DNA of 42,587 bases from Omnitrophica bacterium GWA2_41_15 (GCA_919902445.1 CAKKQZ010000042.1:6307-48893), one strand, 5' to 3'. Positions 8,889 through 17,427 are shown, numbered from the stretch's first letter. Numbers and translations: made by a program. The notes: generated from the letters alone by a model not told the origin.

Positions 8889-8961
8889 TGAGCCTCCCGA
8901 GACTCGAACTCGGCACACGCGGCTTAAAAAGCCGCTGCTCTACCAGATGAGCTAGAGGCCC
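8889..8961 (-). tRNA. tRNA-Lys (TTT)
   Basis: The acceptor GGGCCTC/GAGGCTC has one G-T pair and discriminator A. The anticodon stem GCGGC/GCCGC closes loop TTTTTAA with anticodon TTT, and the T-loop is TTCGAGT. CCA is not encoded. The 3' end is duplicated about 125 bp downstream. Confidence 0.95.
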
Positions 8962-8968
8962 AAATCTA

Positions 8969-9037
8969 TTAGCTTGTAGCTCATAGTTTTTAGCTCATAG
9001 CAAAAGATTTTACTATGAGCCATGAGCTAGGAGCTAA
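8969..9037. repeat. AGCTCAT palindrome after frr, possible terminator
   Basis: An imperfect palindrome: the outer arms TTAGCT..TAGCTCAT and ATGAGCTA..AGCTAA enclose the inner arms GCTCATAG and CTATGAGC around an AT-rich loop. It overlaps the frr stop codon TAG and could end the rpsB-frr transcript. There is no long T-run, so terminator function is uncertain. Confidence 0.6.
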
Positions 9038-9594
9038 AATTCTAAAATTTCTTTTTCTTTACTCTTAAGCAGTTCGTCTATCTTTGCGATATATTTATCC
9101 ACCGACTTCTGCAGTTCTTCTATGCTGCGGAACTTGTCGTCTTCAGAAATAGCCTTGTCTTTTTCTAATTTTTCTATTGCTTCTTTTGCATCGCGCCTTA
9201 TAGTACGCAGCGACACCCTTCCCTCTTCAGACATTTTATGCACGACCTTAGCTAACTCCTGGCGCCTCTCTTTTGATAAAGGAGGAAGGGATAAGCGGAC
9301 CACCTTGCCGTCGTTAGACGGAGTAATGCCCAAATTGGATTTCATGATCGCCCTTTCAATCTCAGCGATAGCCGTTATATCCCATGGCTGTATCATGAGT
9401 AAATGCGCATCTGGCGCGGAAATGGAAGCAAGCTGTTTTAATAAAGTAGGCGTACCGTAATAATCTATATGTAAGCCCTCTACTAAAATCGGGCTTGCCC
9501 GTCCGGTCCTTATTTCGGAAAATTCCCTGCTCATAGACTCCAATGCCTTTTTCATTTTTTCTTCTGTTTGATGCAAGATTTCTTTGGCAGTCAT
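9034..9594 (-). CDS. frr: Ribosome recycling factor
   Basis: Splits post-termination ribosomes together with EF-G in the cytosol. The 186-aa length is standard. The family pattern is visible: the N-terminal helix MKKALESMSREFSEIRTGRASP, the YYGTPTLLKQLASI hinge region and the C-terminal RRDAKEAIEKLEKD helix. It is the last gene of the usual rpsB-tsf-pyrH-frr order, 15 bp after pyrH. Its TAG stop lies inside a palindromic repeat. Confidence 0.97.
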   Translation of the reverse strand: MTAKEILHQTEEKMKKALESMSREFSEIRTGRASPILVEGLHIDYYGTPTLLKQLASISAPDAHLLMIQPWDITAIAEIERAIMKSNLGITPSNDGKVVRLSLPPLSKERRQELAKVVHKMSEEGRVSLRTIRRDAKEAIEKLEKDKAISEDDKFRSIEELQKSVDKYIAKIDELLKSKEKEILEF

Positions 9595-9609
9595 AGTTTT
9601 TGCCTTTCG

Positions 9610-10332
9610 TTATTGCACAATAGTGCCTATTCTTTGGCCTAACACTACTCTTTTGATATTGCTTTCTTTATTCAAATTGAATACAACAATGGGTAATTTG
9701 TTATCCATGCATAAACTTACGGCTGTAGCGTCCATAACCTTTAAGCCCTTTTTTAAGACATCTATATATTTTAATCTATCAAATTTCTTTGCGTTCTTCA
9801 CTTTCATCGGGTCAGCGGAATAAACACCATCCACCTTTGTTGCCTTAAGAATCGCATCGGCATTTATCTCCATTGCCCTTAATGCTGCTGCTGTATCTGT
9901 AGTAAAGTATGGATTCCCTGTCCCGGCAACAAATATTATGACGCGCCCTTTTTCCAAATGCCTTATAGCCCTTCTTTTGATATAGGGCTCGGCAACACGC
10001 TCCATTTCAATAGCAGTCATTACCCTTGTGGGGACATTTATTTTTTCCAGTGCATCCTGCAGGGCAAGGCCGTTAATCACAGTGCTAAGCATCCCCATAT
10101 AGTCGGCAACAGACCTATCCATATCAAGGCCGCGCGAGCCGGTGTTCTCCTGACCGCGGAAAATATTCCCGCCGCCAAGAACTATCGCTACATCCACTTT
10201 TAATCCTTTGATTTCTTTTATCTGGCGAGAGAGGGAAACCAAAACAGACTGGTCAATACCGTGGGGCCTTTTTCCCTGAAGCGCCTCACCGCTTAACTTT
10301 AGGACTATTCTTTTATAGGCAGGGTGGTTCAT
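9610..10332 (-). CDS. pyrH: UMP kinase
   Basis: Phosphorylates UMP to UDP with ATP, an amino-acid-kinase-fold hexamer in bacteria. The 240-aa protein has KLSGEALQG near residues 12-20, the nucleotide-binding [11 protein letters not shown] near 50-60, the UMP-binding [16 protein letters not shown] near 134-149 and [13 protein letters not shown] near 162-174. The ATG shares one base with the tsf TAA, indicating coupling. Its product feeds the CTP synthase encoded elsewhere in the window. Confidence 0.97.
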   Translation of the reverse strand: MNHPAYKRIVLKLSGEALQGKRPHGIDQSVLVSLSRQIKEIKGLKVDVAIVLGGGNIFRGQENTGSRGLDMDRSVADYMGMLSTVINGLALQDALEKINVPTRVMTAIEMERVAEPYIKRRAIRHLEKGRVIIFVAGTGNPYFTTDTAAALRAMEINADAILKATKVDGVYSADPMKVKNAKKFDRLKYIDVLKKGLKVMDATAVSLCMDNKLPIVVFNLNKESNIKRVVLGQRIGTIVQ

Positions 10333-10856
10333 TATTCGCCGATCTTGTAACGTATGAACCTACGTATGACAATATTCTCGCCTAATTTAGCAACAATGCT
10401 TCCAAGATAATCTTTTATAGTGATGCTGGGGTCTTTAACAAATGGCTGCTCCAGCAGGCAGTTATTCTTACAAAACTCATCCGCGCTTCTTTCTGCCTTT
10501 AAAACATCTTTGGGCACATCCTCCCTCTTTAAATACGAAGGGCTGCATGCGGCTATCTGCATGGATAAATCCTTGGTGAACTGGCAGAAATCGCTGTTTC
10601 GCGCTACAAAATCCGACTCACAATCTACTTCAACCAACACGCCTATTTTGTTACCCAGGTGAACATAGGCTTCGATACGGCCTTCCTTCGCTGCGCGTTC
10701 AGATTTCTTTGCCGCTATTTCCAATCCTTGCTTGCGCAAGATTTCAGCTCCCCTTTTAATATCGCCTTTTGCTTCCTCGAGCGCCTTTTTACAATGAGCA
10801 ATGGATGAACAAGTCATATCTCTTAATTGCTTAATTGCATCGACTGATATTTTCAT
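10332..10856 (-). CDS. tsf: Elongation factor Ts, short form
   Basis: Nucleotide exchange factor for EF-Tu. The 174-aa protein has the N-terminal UBA-like helix pair ([19 protein letters not shown]) and the exchange motif ESDFVARN near residues 80-87. It is much shorter than the E. coli protein (283 aa) and close to the Thermus-type short form, having one rather than two core subdomains. It lies between rpsB and pyrH in the normal order with an 8-bp gap to rpsB. Confidence 0.96.
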   Translation of the reverse strand: MKISVDAIKQLRDMTCSSIAHCKKALEEAKGDIKRGAEILRKQGLEIAAKKSERAAKEGRIEAYVHLGNKIGVLVEVDCESDFVARNSDFCQFTKDLSMQIAACSPSYLKREDVPKDVLKAERSADEFCKNNCLLEQPFVKDPSITIKDYLGSIVAKLGENIVIRRFIRYKIGE

Positions 10857-10864
10857 TTCAGAAC

Positions 10865-11767
10865 TTAACCCTTTCTTTTAACTCTTCCCTTTTCATCAAG
10901 CCCCTGTTTCGCACGGCCTTTTTTTACAGGCTTAGACCCTTCTTCAAGGGGCGCTTCGGTTTCAACTATCTCTTCGATTTCTTTTATCTTTATCTCTTCT
11001 TCAGGGAGCAATACCGGCTGCTCTACTTCCGCTTCCTTCTTCTCTTCTTTTACAGCAACCCCCTCCTGAGAAAGATAAGATAAAAATCTCTTTCTACCTT
11101 CAATTACAGCCTCGGTAATAATCGCCGTTACTGCGCCTATGGATTTCGTAGCATCGTCATTGCCGGGAATGGGATAGGTAACTAAACTCGGGTCTGAATT
11201 CGTGTCAATAAGCGCAATTACCGGGATACCCAGCCTGCTTGCTTCGTTAACAGCTGTCTCTTCCTTTTTGGTATCTACCACATACATTGCCTTAGGCATA
11301 CGCTCCATTTTTACGATTCCAGAGAAATTCTTGTTTAATTTAGCTAATTCCTTTTCAAGCTTAGCAACCTCTTTTTTGGTAAGCTTTGCAAAGGTGCCAT
11401 CTTCGCGCATCCTTTCGATATCCTTAAGGCGATTTATACTCTTTTTTATGGTAGCGTAGTTTGTAAGGAGCCCTCCGGGCCAGCGCTCGGTAACATAATA
11501 CATGCCGCAGCGTATCGCCTCCTTTTGGACAACATCCTGCGCCTGCTTTTTTGTACCCACAAAAAGCACGAATTCACCTTTAGAGGTGACATCCAGTAGA
11601 AAATCCCTGGCGCGATTGATACATTCTTCGGTTTTTTCCAGGTCAATGATGTAAATACCGCTTCTTTCGCCGAAGATGAATTTTTTCATTTTAGGATTCC
11701 AGCGTTTTTTCTGATGCCCAAAATGCACACCTGCTTCTAGTAGTTGTTTGATTAATTCTGACGGCAC
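10865..11767 (-). CDS. rpsB: 30S ribosomal protein S2 with charged C-terminal tail
   Basis: Small-subunit protein that helps hold S1 on the ribosome. The family N-terminus is clear (LLEAGVHFGHQKKRWNPKM), as are LFVGTKKQAQ near residue 70, RWPGGLLTN near 94-102 and the PVIALIDTNSDP segment near 178. The S2 core ends near residue 228. About 70 further residues form a tail, first acidic (Glu-rich) and then lysine-rich. The start codon is GTG, 8 nt after a GGGGGGT ribosome-binding site. It is first in the rpsB-tsf-pyrH-frr operon with a promoter just upstream. Confidence 0.97.
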   Translation of the reverse strand: MPSELIKQLLEAGVHFGHQKKRWNPKMKKFIFGERSGIYIIDLEKTEECINRARDFLLDVTSKGEFVLFVGTKKQAQDVVQKEAIRCGMYYVTERWPGGLLTNYATIKKSINRLKDIERMREDGTFAKLTKKEVAKLEKELAKLNKNFSGIVKMERMPKAMYVVDTKKEETAVNEASRLGIPVIALIDTNSDPSLVTYPIPGNDDATKSIGAVTAIITEAVIEGRKRFLSYLSQEGVAVKEEKKEAEVEQPVLLPEEEIKIKEIEEIVETEAPLEEGSKPVKKGRAKQGLDEKGRVKRKG

Positions 11768-11817
11768 TTTTCTTACCCCCCTTGTAATTGTTAATGCGGT
11801 TGCTAAATTAAAATGTT

Positions 11818-11845
11818 AGTATATCATAATATCAAGCCGTTGCAA
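11818..11845 (-). promoter_or_regulatory. Sigma-70-type promoter for rpsB operon
   Basis: The minus strand has TTGCAA (11845-11840), a 16-bp spacer and TATACT (11823-11818). Transcription would begin about 45 nt before the rpsB GTG. The leader shows no strong hairpin. The gap to msbA also holds two degraded GGGACATT repeat pieces. Confidence 0.7.
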
Positions 11846-11893
11846 CTATTTTTAATAGGGACATTGGGAATGGGAAGGGACATTTTAACATAT

Positions 11894-13687
11894 CTAGCGC
11901 GAATTAATCTCCTGCATGGAATAAAGCCGCTTATATAAGCCCTCCCTGCTTGAGAGCTCGCTGTGGCTTCCCTCTTCTACTATCCTTCCTCTCTCAATAA
12001 CGACTATCCGGTGGGCGTTTCTTACCGTAGAAAGCCGGTGGGCAATGACAAAAACGGTTCTTCCCTGAATAAGGCGGTCTAGCGCCTCCTGTACAATACG
12101 CTCTGCCTCAGAATCTAACTGCGAGGTTGCTTCATCAAGTATTAAAATCGGAGGATTTTTAAGTAAAGCGCGCGCTATGGCTATCCTCTGGCGCTCCCCA
12201 CCCGAAAGCTTCATCCCCCTGTCTCCGATAATTGTATCATAACCCTGCGGCAGATGCCTGATAAATTCATGTGCGTGCGCCTGGATTGCCCACTGCTCTA
12301 TTTCTTTTTGGCTTGAAGCGGGATTACCATAGGCAATATTTGCCCTTATAGTGTCATTAAACAATATGGTTTCTTGCGTAACAATACCAATCTGCCGGCG
12401 CAGGGATTTTAAACTAACTTCTTTTATCTCTATGCCGTCAATCAAAATACGCCCTCTTGTAGGATCGTAGAAACGCGGTATCAGATCCAAAAGAGTGGTT
12501 TTCCCTGTGCCGCTGGGGCCCACAACCGCTAACATCTGCCCTCTCTGGACATTTAAGTTTATATCTTTTAATACCTCGTTATCTGCGTAATTAAACCATA
12601 CATGTTCAAAAACAATATCTTTCTTAAATCCTCCTAATTCAAGCGCAGCCGGCTTATCTACCACCGTCGGATTAGTTTCTAATACCTCATGGATGCGCTC
12701 GCTGGCTGCCATTGCCTGCTGATTCAAAGAATTAACCTGGCTTAATTTCTTAAACGGCCTGATCATTGATAAAAGCGAGCCCAAAAAGAGGCCGAATATG
12801 CCGAACGACAACCTTCCGGCAATAACCTCGCCTCCTCCCCAGAAAAAAACAAAAACCCCGGCAATACAACCTAGAAATTCCGTAGCAGGGTTTAAAATGA
12901 GCATGCGTTTTATGGACTTCATGGAAATTTTGTAATAATCATGATTTACGCGGTTAAACTTCTCTATCTCATAATCCTCCATATTAAAAGCCTTGACAAT
13001 ACGCGTACCGATAATTGTTTCGTATAGTAGCGAATTTGTATCTGCCATTTTTTCCTGCGACCTCTTTGAAAGCTTTCGCAGCTCCTTGCCTACCTTAATT
13101 ATCGGAATGCTGATTAAGGGTAACAGTATAAATGTCAGAAGCGCCATCTTAAAATAAATAAAGAATGTCAGGGAAGTAAAGATAATTACCTGTAGGGTCT
13201 GGTAAATCAGGTCAGTTGAACCGTAGGAAACCGCATTCTCTACGAGTTTTACGTCATTTGTTATCCTGGAGATAAGCTCACCTCCACGTTTATGGGTGAA
13301 ATAATCAAGGGATAGCGTCTGAATCTTGGCGTAAAGTTTGGCTTTAATATCCCTGACAACCTTTTGCCCTATATCCGACATAAGATAGGCCTGCAAAAAC
13401 CCGAATAACCCTTTTAAGAAAAAAAGCACCAGGATGCCTACTGCCATATAATTTAAAAGCGCTGCCGGCTCGACATTATTGACTTTATCCACTAAGCCGG
13501 ATAAAAGAAGAGGCAATTTGGTGGGTATAATGATTCTTTTATTGGTCAGGACCTTATCAGTAAGCGGGACAAGCATGGCCAGGGAAGCTCCGTCAAAGAC
13601 CGCAGAAAAAGCCATGCAAACGGTGGCTATTGAGAAGCGCCCAAGGTATGGCCTGATAAATTTCAGTAACTTCAAATAATCCTTCAA
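11894..13687 (-). CDS. msbA: MsbA-type lipid/multidrug ABC exporter
   Basis: Inner-membrane half-transporter of 597 aa, acting as a homodimer. Residues 1-330 form the six-helix ABC exporter membrane domain. The nucleotide-binding domain has Walker A GPSGTGKTTL near residue 395, signature LSGGERQRIAIARAL near 500, Walker B ILILDEATSQLDS near 520 and the H-loop AHRLSTV near 555. The best fit is lipid A core flipping: the divergent neighbours are lipid A biosynthesis genes. Substrate identity is inferred, since many ABC exporters look alike. The start lies in the divergent region, with CTCCT-complement ribosome-binding sequence upstream. Confidence 0.85.
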   Translation of the reverse strand: MKDYLKLLKFIRPYLGRFSIATVCMAFSAVFDGASLAMLVPLTDKVLTNKRIIIPTKLPLLLSGLVDKVNNVEPAALLNYMAVGILVLFFLKGLFGFLQAYLMSDIGQKVVRDIKAKLYAKIQTLSLDYFTHKRGGELISRITNDVKLVENAVSYGSTDLIYQTLQVIIFTSLTFFIYFKMALLTFILLPLISIPIIKVGKELRKLSKRSQEKMADTNSLLYETIIGTRIVKAFNMEDYEIEKFNRVNHDYYKISMKSIKRMLILNPATEFLGCIAGVFVFFWGGGEVIAGRLSFGIFGLFLGSLLSMIRPFKKLSQVNSLNQQAMAASERIHEVLETNPTVVDKPAALELGGFKKDIVFEHVWFNYADNEVLKDINLNVQRGQMLAVVGPSGTGKTTLLDLIPRFYDPTRGRILIDGIEIKEVSLKSLRRQIGIVTQETILFNDTIRANIAYGNPASSQKEIEQWAIQAHAHEFIRHLPQGYDTIIGDRGMKLSGGERQRIAIARALLKNPPILILDEATSQLDSEAERIVQEALDRLIQGRTVFVIAHRLSTVRNAHRIVVIERGRIVEEGSHSELSSREGLYKRLYSMQEINSR

Positions 13688-13728
13688 CTTTCACTCCTCC
13701 TAAAAGGAAGAATATTTTATCATATCAA

Positions 13729-13757
13729 TTGACTTTTGTCGAGCGATTTGCTATGAT
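13729..13757 (+). promoter_or_regulatory. Sigma-70 promoter for the oxidoreductase-lpxB pair
   Basis: TTGACT (13729-13734), exactly 17 bp, then TATGAT (13752-13757). Transcription would start near 13764, leaving a leader of about 117 nt before the ATG at 13881. Confidence 0.75.
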
Positions 13758-13772
13758 TTTTAATGAGCGCAT

Positions 13773-13876
13773 AACTTACGGAACGTTAGTGAACGTAAGT
13801 TGTTTGGGCGAATTAATCCCGCTTCTTGCTTTCCTAAGGTAACAGCGGGATAGTTCAGCCAAAAGCGGGACTAATT
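13773..13876 (+). promoter_or_regulatory. Structured leader with competing hairpins
   Basis: The first hairpin is AACTTACG/CGTAAGTT (13773-13801). Then AATTAATCCCGCTT (13811-13824) can pair with AAGCGGGACTAATT (13863-13876; 13 of 14 positions). Its core ATCCCGCT can instead pair with AGCGGGAT (13844-13851). The long hairpin ends 4 nt before the start codon, and no Shine-Dalgarno is visible there. A switch controlling translation is possible; a repeat element is the alternative. Confidence 0.5.
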
Positions 13877-13880
13877 TTCT

Positions 13881-14807
13881 ATGGAAAAACTAAAAGTGGG
13901 CGTGGTTGGCGTAGGCCATCTGGGGAGTATCCATGCCAAAATCTATAAAGAAATCCCGAATTGCTCCTTAACAGCTATCTGCGATATAGATAAGGAGCGC
14001 CTTAGTGCTATTTCCCATGTACTGGCTGTTCCTACCTATTCCGATTACCGCGAGCTTTTCGGTAAAGTAGACGCCGTAAGCGTAGTTGTACCCACTAAAC
14101 TACACCGAAAAATAGCTTTTGACCTCCTTAAGCATAAAATCCACACCCTGGTTGAAAAACCCTTTACCTTGACGCTAAAAGAAGCCGATTCGCTGATAAA
14201 TGAGGCGAAAAAAGAAAAACTGATACTTCAGGTGGGGCATTTAGAAAGGTTTAATTCGGCATTTGCCGCCACATTAAAGCTTATCAAGCGTCCCCGGTTT
14301 ATCGAATGCCACCGCTTAAGCCCTTTTCCAAACCGCTCACTTGACGTAGGCGCGGTATTAGATATCATGATTCACGATATCGACATAATCTTAGGGCTTG
14401 TCTCTTCTAAAATCAAGAAAGTTGAATCTGTCGGAGTTAATGTGCTTACAAAGTTCGAAGATATCGCTAATGCCAGAATAACTTTTAAAAATGGCTGTGT
14501 TGCTAACCTTACTGCCAGCCGCGTGTCAGATGAAGCGATGCGTAAAATCAGAATATTCCAGGAAGATACCTATATATCCTTAGACTACAAAGAAGCTAAG
14601 GCAAGCGTTTACAAAAAAGTTGGCAAAAAGATTACAAAAGAAAACCTCCCCATTGAAAAAGAACAGCCCCTGCAAAAAGAACTGCAATCCTTTGTTGACT
14701 GCGTCCTGCGAAAGAAAGAGCCCCTCGTATCAGGAAGTGTTGCCAGAGAAGCCATGGCAGTTGCTTTAGAAATCCAAAACCAGATATGGCGCAAAAAAAT
14801 ATTATAA
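13881..14807 (+). CDS. Gfo/Idh/MocA oxidoreductase linked to lipid A synthesis (GnnA-like)
   Basis: NAD(P)-dependent sugar dehydrogenase family, 308 aa. The Rossmann loop GVVGVGHLGSIHA lies near residues 7-19, and the family motif VEKP is at 91-94. The later HDIDIILGL segment holds the catalytic-type histidine region. It overlaps lpxB by 22 bp. In several bacteria a member of this family sits beside lpxB, and GnnA oxidises UDP-GlcNAc on the way to an amino-sugar lipid A. That function is an inference from position, and no GnnB aminotransferase is in the window. The start lacks a ribosome-binding site and follows a structured leader. Confidence 0.8.
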   Translation: MEKLKVGVVGVGHLGSIHAKIYKEIPNCSLTAICDIDKERLSAISHVLAVPTYSDYRELFGKVDAVSVVVPTKLHRKIAFDLLKHKIHTLVEKPFTLTLKEADSLINEAKKEKLILQVGHLERFNSAFAATLKLIKRPRFIECHRLSPFPNRSLDVGAVLDIMIHDIDIILGLVSSKIKKVESVGVNVLTKFEDIANARITFKNGCVANLTASRVSDEAMRKIRIFQEDTYISLDYKEAKASVYKKVGKKITKENLPIEKEQPLQKELQSFVDCVLRKKEPLVSGSVAREAMAVALEIQNQIWRKKIL

Positions 14808-15916
14808 TAATTTGCGGTGAGGCATCGGGAGACCTTAACGCAGCAATCATTGCCAAAGAAATATTAAAGATAAACCGCGATATTAAAATTTACGCCGTGG
14901 GCGGAGAACTTCTGCGCAATGCGGGAGTGCAAATTTTATATGACATAAAAGAACTCTCAGTCATGGGGCTTTTCGATGTTTTAAAAAAACTTCCCAAATT
15001 CTTCGCTTTAAAAAAATTTCTCCTTGAAAAAATCAAAGAAACAAAACCGCATGCGGTAATCTTTGTGGATTTTTCAGGATTTAACCTGCGCTTCGCCAAA
15101 GAAATCAATAATACCATTCCCACTATCTATTATATCAGCCCGCAGGTCTGGGCTTCAAGGCAGGGAAGAATTAAAACTTTAAGGAAATATATCTCAAAAA
15201 TTATCGTGCTTTTTAGGTTTGAAGAGGAATTCTATAAAAGGCAAGGGATAGATGTTGATTTTACAGGGCACCCTCTTTTGGATATCGTCAAGCCCACGAT
15301 GGATAAAAAAGAATTATTGAGCGGACTTAAATTCCTGGAATCAAAAACAACCATTGCGCTTCTGCCTGGTTCGCGCAAACAGGAAATAATAAAAATACTT
15401 CCTGTTATGCTAAAAACGGCTCAAATTATCGGCAAAAGAATCGATGCGCAATTTGTAATCGCAAAATCCCCCAATGTTGGTTGGGATATTTATAACCGGA
15501 TAATTAAAAAATTTAGTTTGGATTTAAAGGTTGTCGAAGGCAAAACTTACGATTGCCTCAATATATCTGCTTTTGCGCTGGTTGCTTCAGGAACTGCGAC
15601 ACTTGAAACCGCAATCATGCAGAAACCCTTTGTGATAATTTACAAAATGGGCCTTTTGAATTATCTTTTATACAGGCCGCAGGTAAAAATCCCTTATATA
15701 GGAATGGTGAATATCATAGCGAAGAGAAAAGTTGTCCCTGAATTTATCCAGTTAAAAGCAAGCCCCAAGAGAATATCAGCAGAGGTGTTAAGAATCCTCA
15801 AAAATCAATCGGAATTAGAGGAAATGAAAAATAATTTAGGCCTCGTCAAATCCTCGCTCGGTGAAACCGGTGCGGGCCTACGCGCCGCCCAAATAATAAT
15901 TAATTTTCTAAAATAA
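14786..15916 (+). CDS. lpxB: Lipid-A-disaccharide synthase
   Basis: GT19 glycosyltransferase that joins UDP-2,3-diacylglucosamine and lipid X to form the lipid A disaccharide at the inner membrane face. The 376-aa protein begins IIIICGEASGDLNAA (the GExSGD signature near residues 11-16), followed by GGELLRNAG near 39-47, the SPQVWASRQGR motif near 118-128, LLPGSRKQEI near 193-202 and SGTATLE near 268-274. It shows that the organism makes an LPS-type outer membrane. Its ATG is inside the end of the preceding gene, so it is translationally coupled. Confidence 0.96.
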   Translation: MAQKNIIIICGEASGDLNAAIIAKEILKINRDIKIYAVGGELLRNAGVQILYDIKELSVMGLFDVLKKLPKFFALKKFLLEKIKETKPHAVIFVDFSGFNLRFAKEINNTIPTIYYISPQVWASRQGRIKTLRKYISKIIVLFRFEEEFYKRQGIDVDFTGHPLLDIVKPTMDKKELLSGLKFLESKTTIALLPGSRKQEIIKILPVMLKTAQIIGKRIDAQFVIAKSPNVGWDIYNRIIKKFSLDLKVVEGKTYDCLNISAFALVASGTATLETAIMQKPFVIIYKMGLLNYLLYRPQVKIPYIGMVNIIAKRKVVPEFIQLKASPKRISAEVLRILKNQSELEEMKNNLGLVKSSLGETGAGLRAAQIIINFLK

Positions 15917-15930
15917 CTGCCTTCCTACAT

Positions 15931-16055
15931 AGGGACTGTCCCGGTCAAAGCAAGATACTTGCATAACCACAGGGACTGTCCCCGTCAGAGCTACAACTTA
16001 CCTAATAAGAGGGACTGTCCCCAAACAAGATAAGCCCTGCATAGCTAGATACGTA
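15931..16055. repeat. Three AGGGACTGTCCC palindromes in a convergent gap
   Basis: Copies start at 15931, 15971 and 16010, spaced 40 and 39 bp. The last is followed by AAACAAGATAAGCCCTGCATA, which matches, on the opposite strand, the sequence at about 1336-1356. The block lies between the convergent lpxB and M48 genes and may end transcription from both sides. Confidence 0.8.
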
Positions 16056-16063
16056 AAAGCACT

Positions 16064-17179
16064 TCAAAGTAACTCTGCCATCTTTATGCGTTCGTCTACC
16101 GGCGGGTGGTCGAAGAAAAAGAATTTTATTAGGTGGTGCGGGGATCTATCGGCAAGATTTTGCGCCGAAAGTTTTTTCATCATAGAAATAAATGCCTCTT
16201 TTAAACCGGTTACTTCCAGCGCATACTTATCTGCGTTCTTTTCTAATTTTCGGCTTAAAAAACATTCCGCCGGCTGCATAATTATACCGAATAGAACAAA
16301 ATATATTAAAATAACCGGTAAAAAAGCGATATCCTGCAGTGAAAGGAATCCGAAAAGCTTTAACGCCAAGGCGCTGCTTTTAAAGAGCAAATAAAAACAG
16401 ATTACAGTAACACAGGTGTTTATGGCGATTAACTTTAGCAGGTGTTTTAATTTATAATGAGCGAATTCATGGGCAAGGATTACTTCGATTTCATCAGGCG
16501 TATATTTATCTTTCAAGGTATCAGCCAAGATTACTCTTCTTGAGCTACCCACCCCGACAAGCGCGGCATTCGCCTTTAAAGTTTTCCTGCTGAAATCTAT
16601 CTCAAAACAATCAAGTATCTTTACTTTCATCTTATCCGCAAGATTTACGATACGTTGACGCAATCTTTCATCTGAGAGCTTCTTGTACTTAAAGAATATA
16701 GGTATTATTACGACGGGGGTAAGCTTAGCAAAAATCAAACTGAAAAATATCCAGAGGAGCGAATAAACCCACCACCAACTTTTTTCAAAATGTTTTAAAA
16801 TGAAATAAAATGCCCCTATAAGTAAAGTTGCGATTATGTAAGATATTATTACCGACTTAAGCTGGTCAGAGAACCAATCTAAAGATTTCTGATTAGATAA
16901 AGAGAATTTATGCTCCAAGGTAAATGTGCGATAAATTGTCAGGGGGAAACTAAGGAGATAATAAAAAATAGAGGCAACTAAAATATATGAAGGCACTAAG
17001 AAATATTTGTTCGGATTAACCTGCCGCAGTAAATCAGCGAGATTCTCTGAGATGCCAAAGCCGGAAAATGCCAGAAGGAGCGTAGTAAGATATGCGCCCT
17101 CAAGTATGGAGAGGCCGTATTTAGCAAGAGAGTATTTTTTGGCTTTTAATAAAAGGACATCTTCCTTTGAATCAGCCAT
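16064..17179 (-). CDS. M48 family membrane metalloprotease (Ste24/CAAX-protease-like)
   Basis: Integral membrane zinc protease of 371 aa. The zinc motif HEFAH is at residues 237-241 (ILAHEFAHYKLKH) and the third ligand is probably Glu313 in EKNADKYALE. Hydrophobic segments near 25-42, 62-82, 108-128, 137-155, 250-272 and 284-302 give a Ste24-like topology. Members of the family degrade or process membrane proteins; the substrate here is unknown. It starts 2 bp after the L27-like gene, so the two are cotranscribed. It converges with lpxB across a repeat block. Confidence 0.88.
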   Translation of the reverse strand: MADSKEDVLLLKAKKYSLAKYGLSILEGAYLTTLLLAFSGFGISENLADLLRQVNPNKYFLVPSYILVASIFYYLLSFPLTIYRTFTLEHKFSLSNQKSLDWFSDQLKSVIISYIIATLLIGAFYFILKHFEKSWWWVYSLLWIFFSLIFAKLTPVVIIPIFFKYKKLSDERLRQRIVNLADKMKVKILDCFEIDFSRKTLKANAALVGVGSSRRVILADTLKDKYTPDEIEVILAHEFAHYKLKHLLKLIAINTCVTVICFYLLFKSSALALKLFGFLSLQDIAFLPVILIYFVLFGIIMQPAECFLSRKLEKNADKYALEVTGLKEAFISMMKKLSAQNLADRSPHHLIKFFFFDHPPVDERIKMAELL

Positions 17180-17181
17180 AC

Positions 17182-17427
17182 TTATTTATTTTCTGTTTTC
17201 TCGCTCGCCACATTGATAAAGGTACGCACTTTTCCATGGCTGGTTTTATTTTTGGTAAAATAAACCTTGCCGGGGCAAAGCGCATACATCGTGCCCAAGC
17301 CTTTAACATTTGCTCCGGCTTTGTAAAGGTTGACACCCCTCGCCAGTATCTGGCCTGTTTTTACAGGATACCCGCTTGAAACTTTCATTGCCTTATCTTT
17401 CTTTGGTGTTGATTTTCCGCCTGCCAT
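17182..17427 (-). CDS. rpmA: Ribosomal protein L27, divergent N-terminus
   Basis: An 81-aa basic protein. From residue 22 it matches L27: KTGQILARG, YKAGANVKGLGTMYAL, PGKVYF and a final FINVASE like the FISIEAE end of the E. coli protein. The first 20 residues are unlike the usual L27 N-terminus (MAHKKGxGSSxNGRDSxxKRLGVK), which reaches towards the peptidyl-transferase centre; here it reads GGKSTPKKDKAMKV. The ribosome-binding site AAGGAGGAG before the ATG is strong. The usual partner rplU is not adjacent. It could be the genome's only L27 or a second paralogue. Confidence 0.8.
   Translation of the reverse strand: MAGGKSTPKKDKAMKVSSGYPVKTGQILARGVNLYKAGANVKGLGTMYALCPGKVYFTKNKTSHGKVRTFINVASEKTENK

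Noticed and set aside
8700-8918. 72-aa ORF between tRNA-Leu and tRNA-Lys
   Set aside because: It starts inside tRNA-Lys, crosses a tRNA remnant and a hairpin, and shows no recognisable protein pattern.
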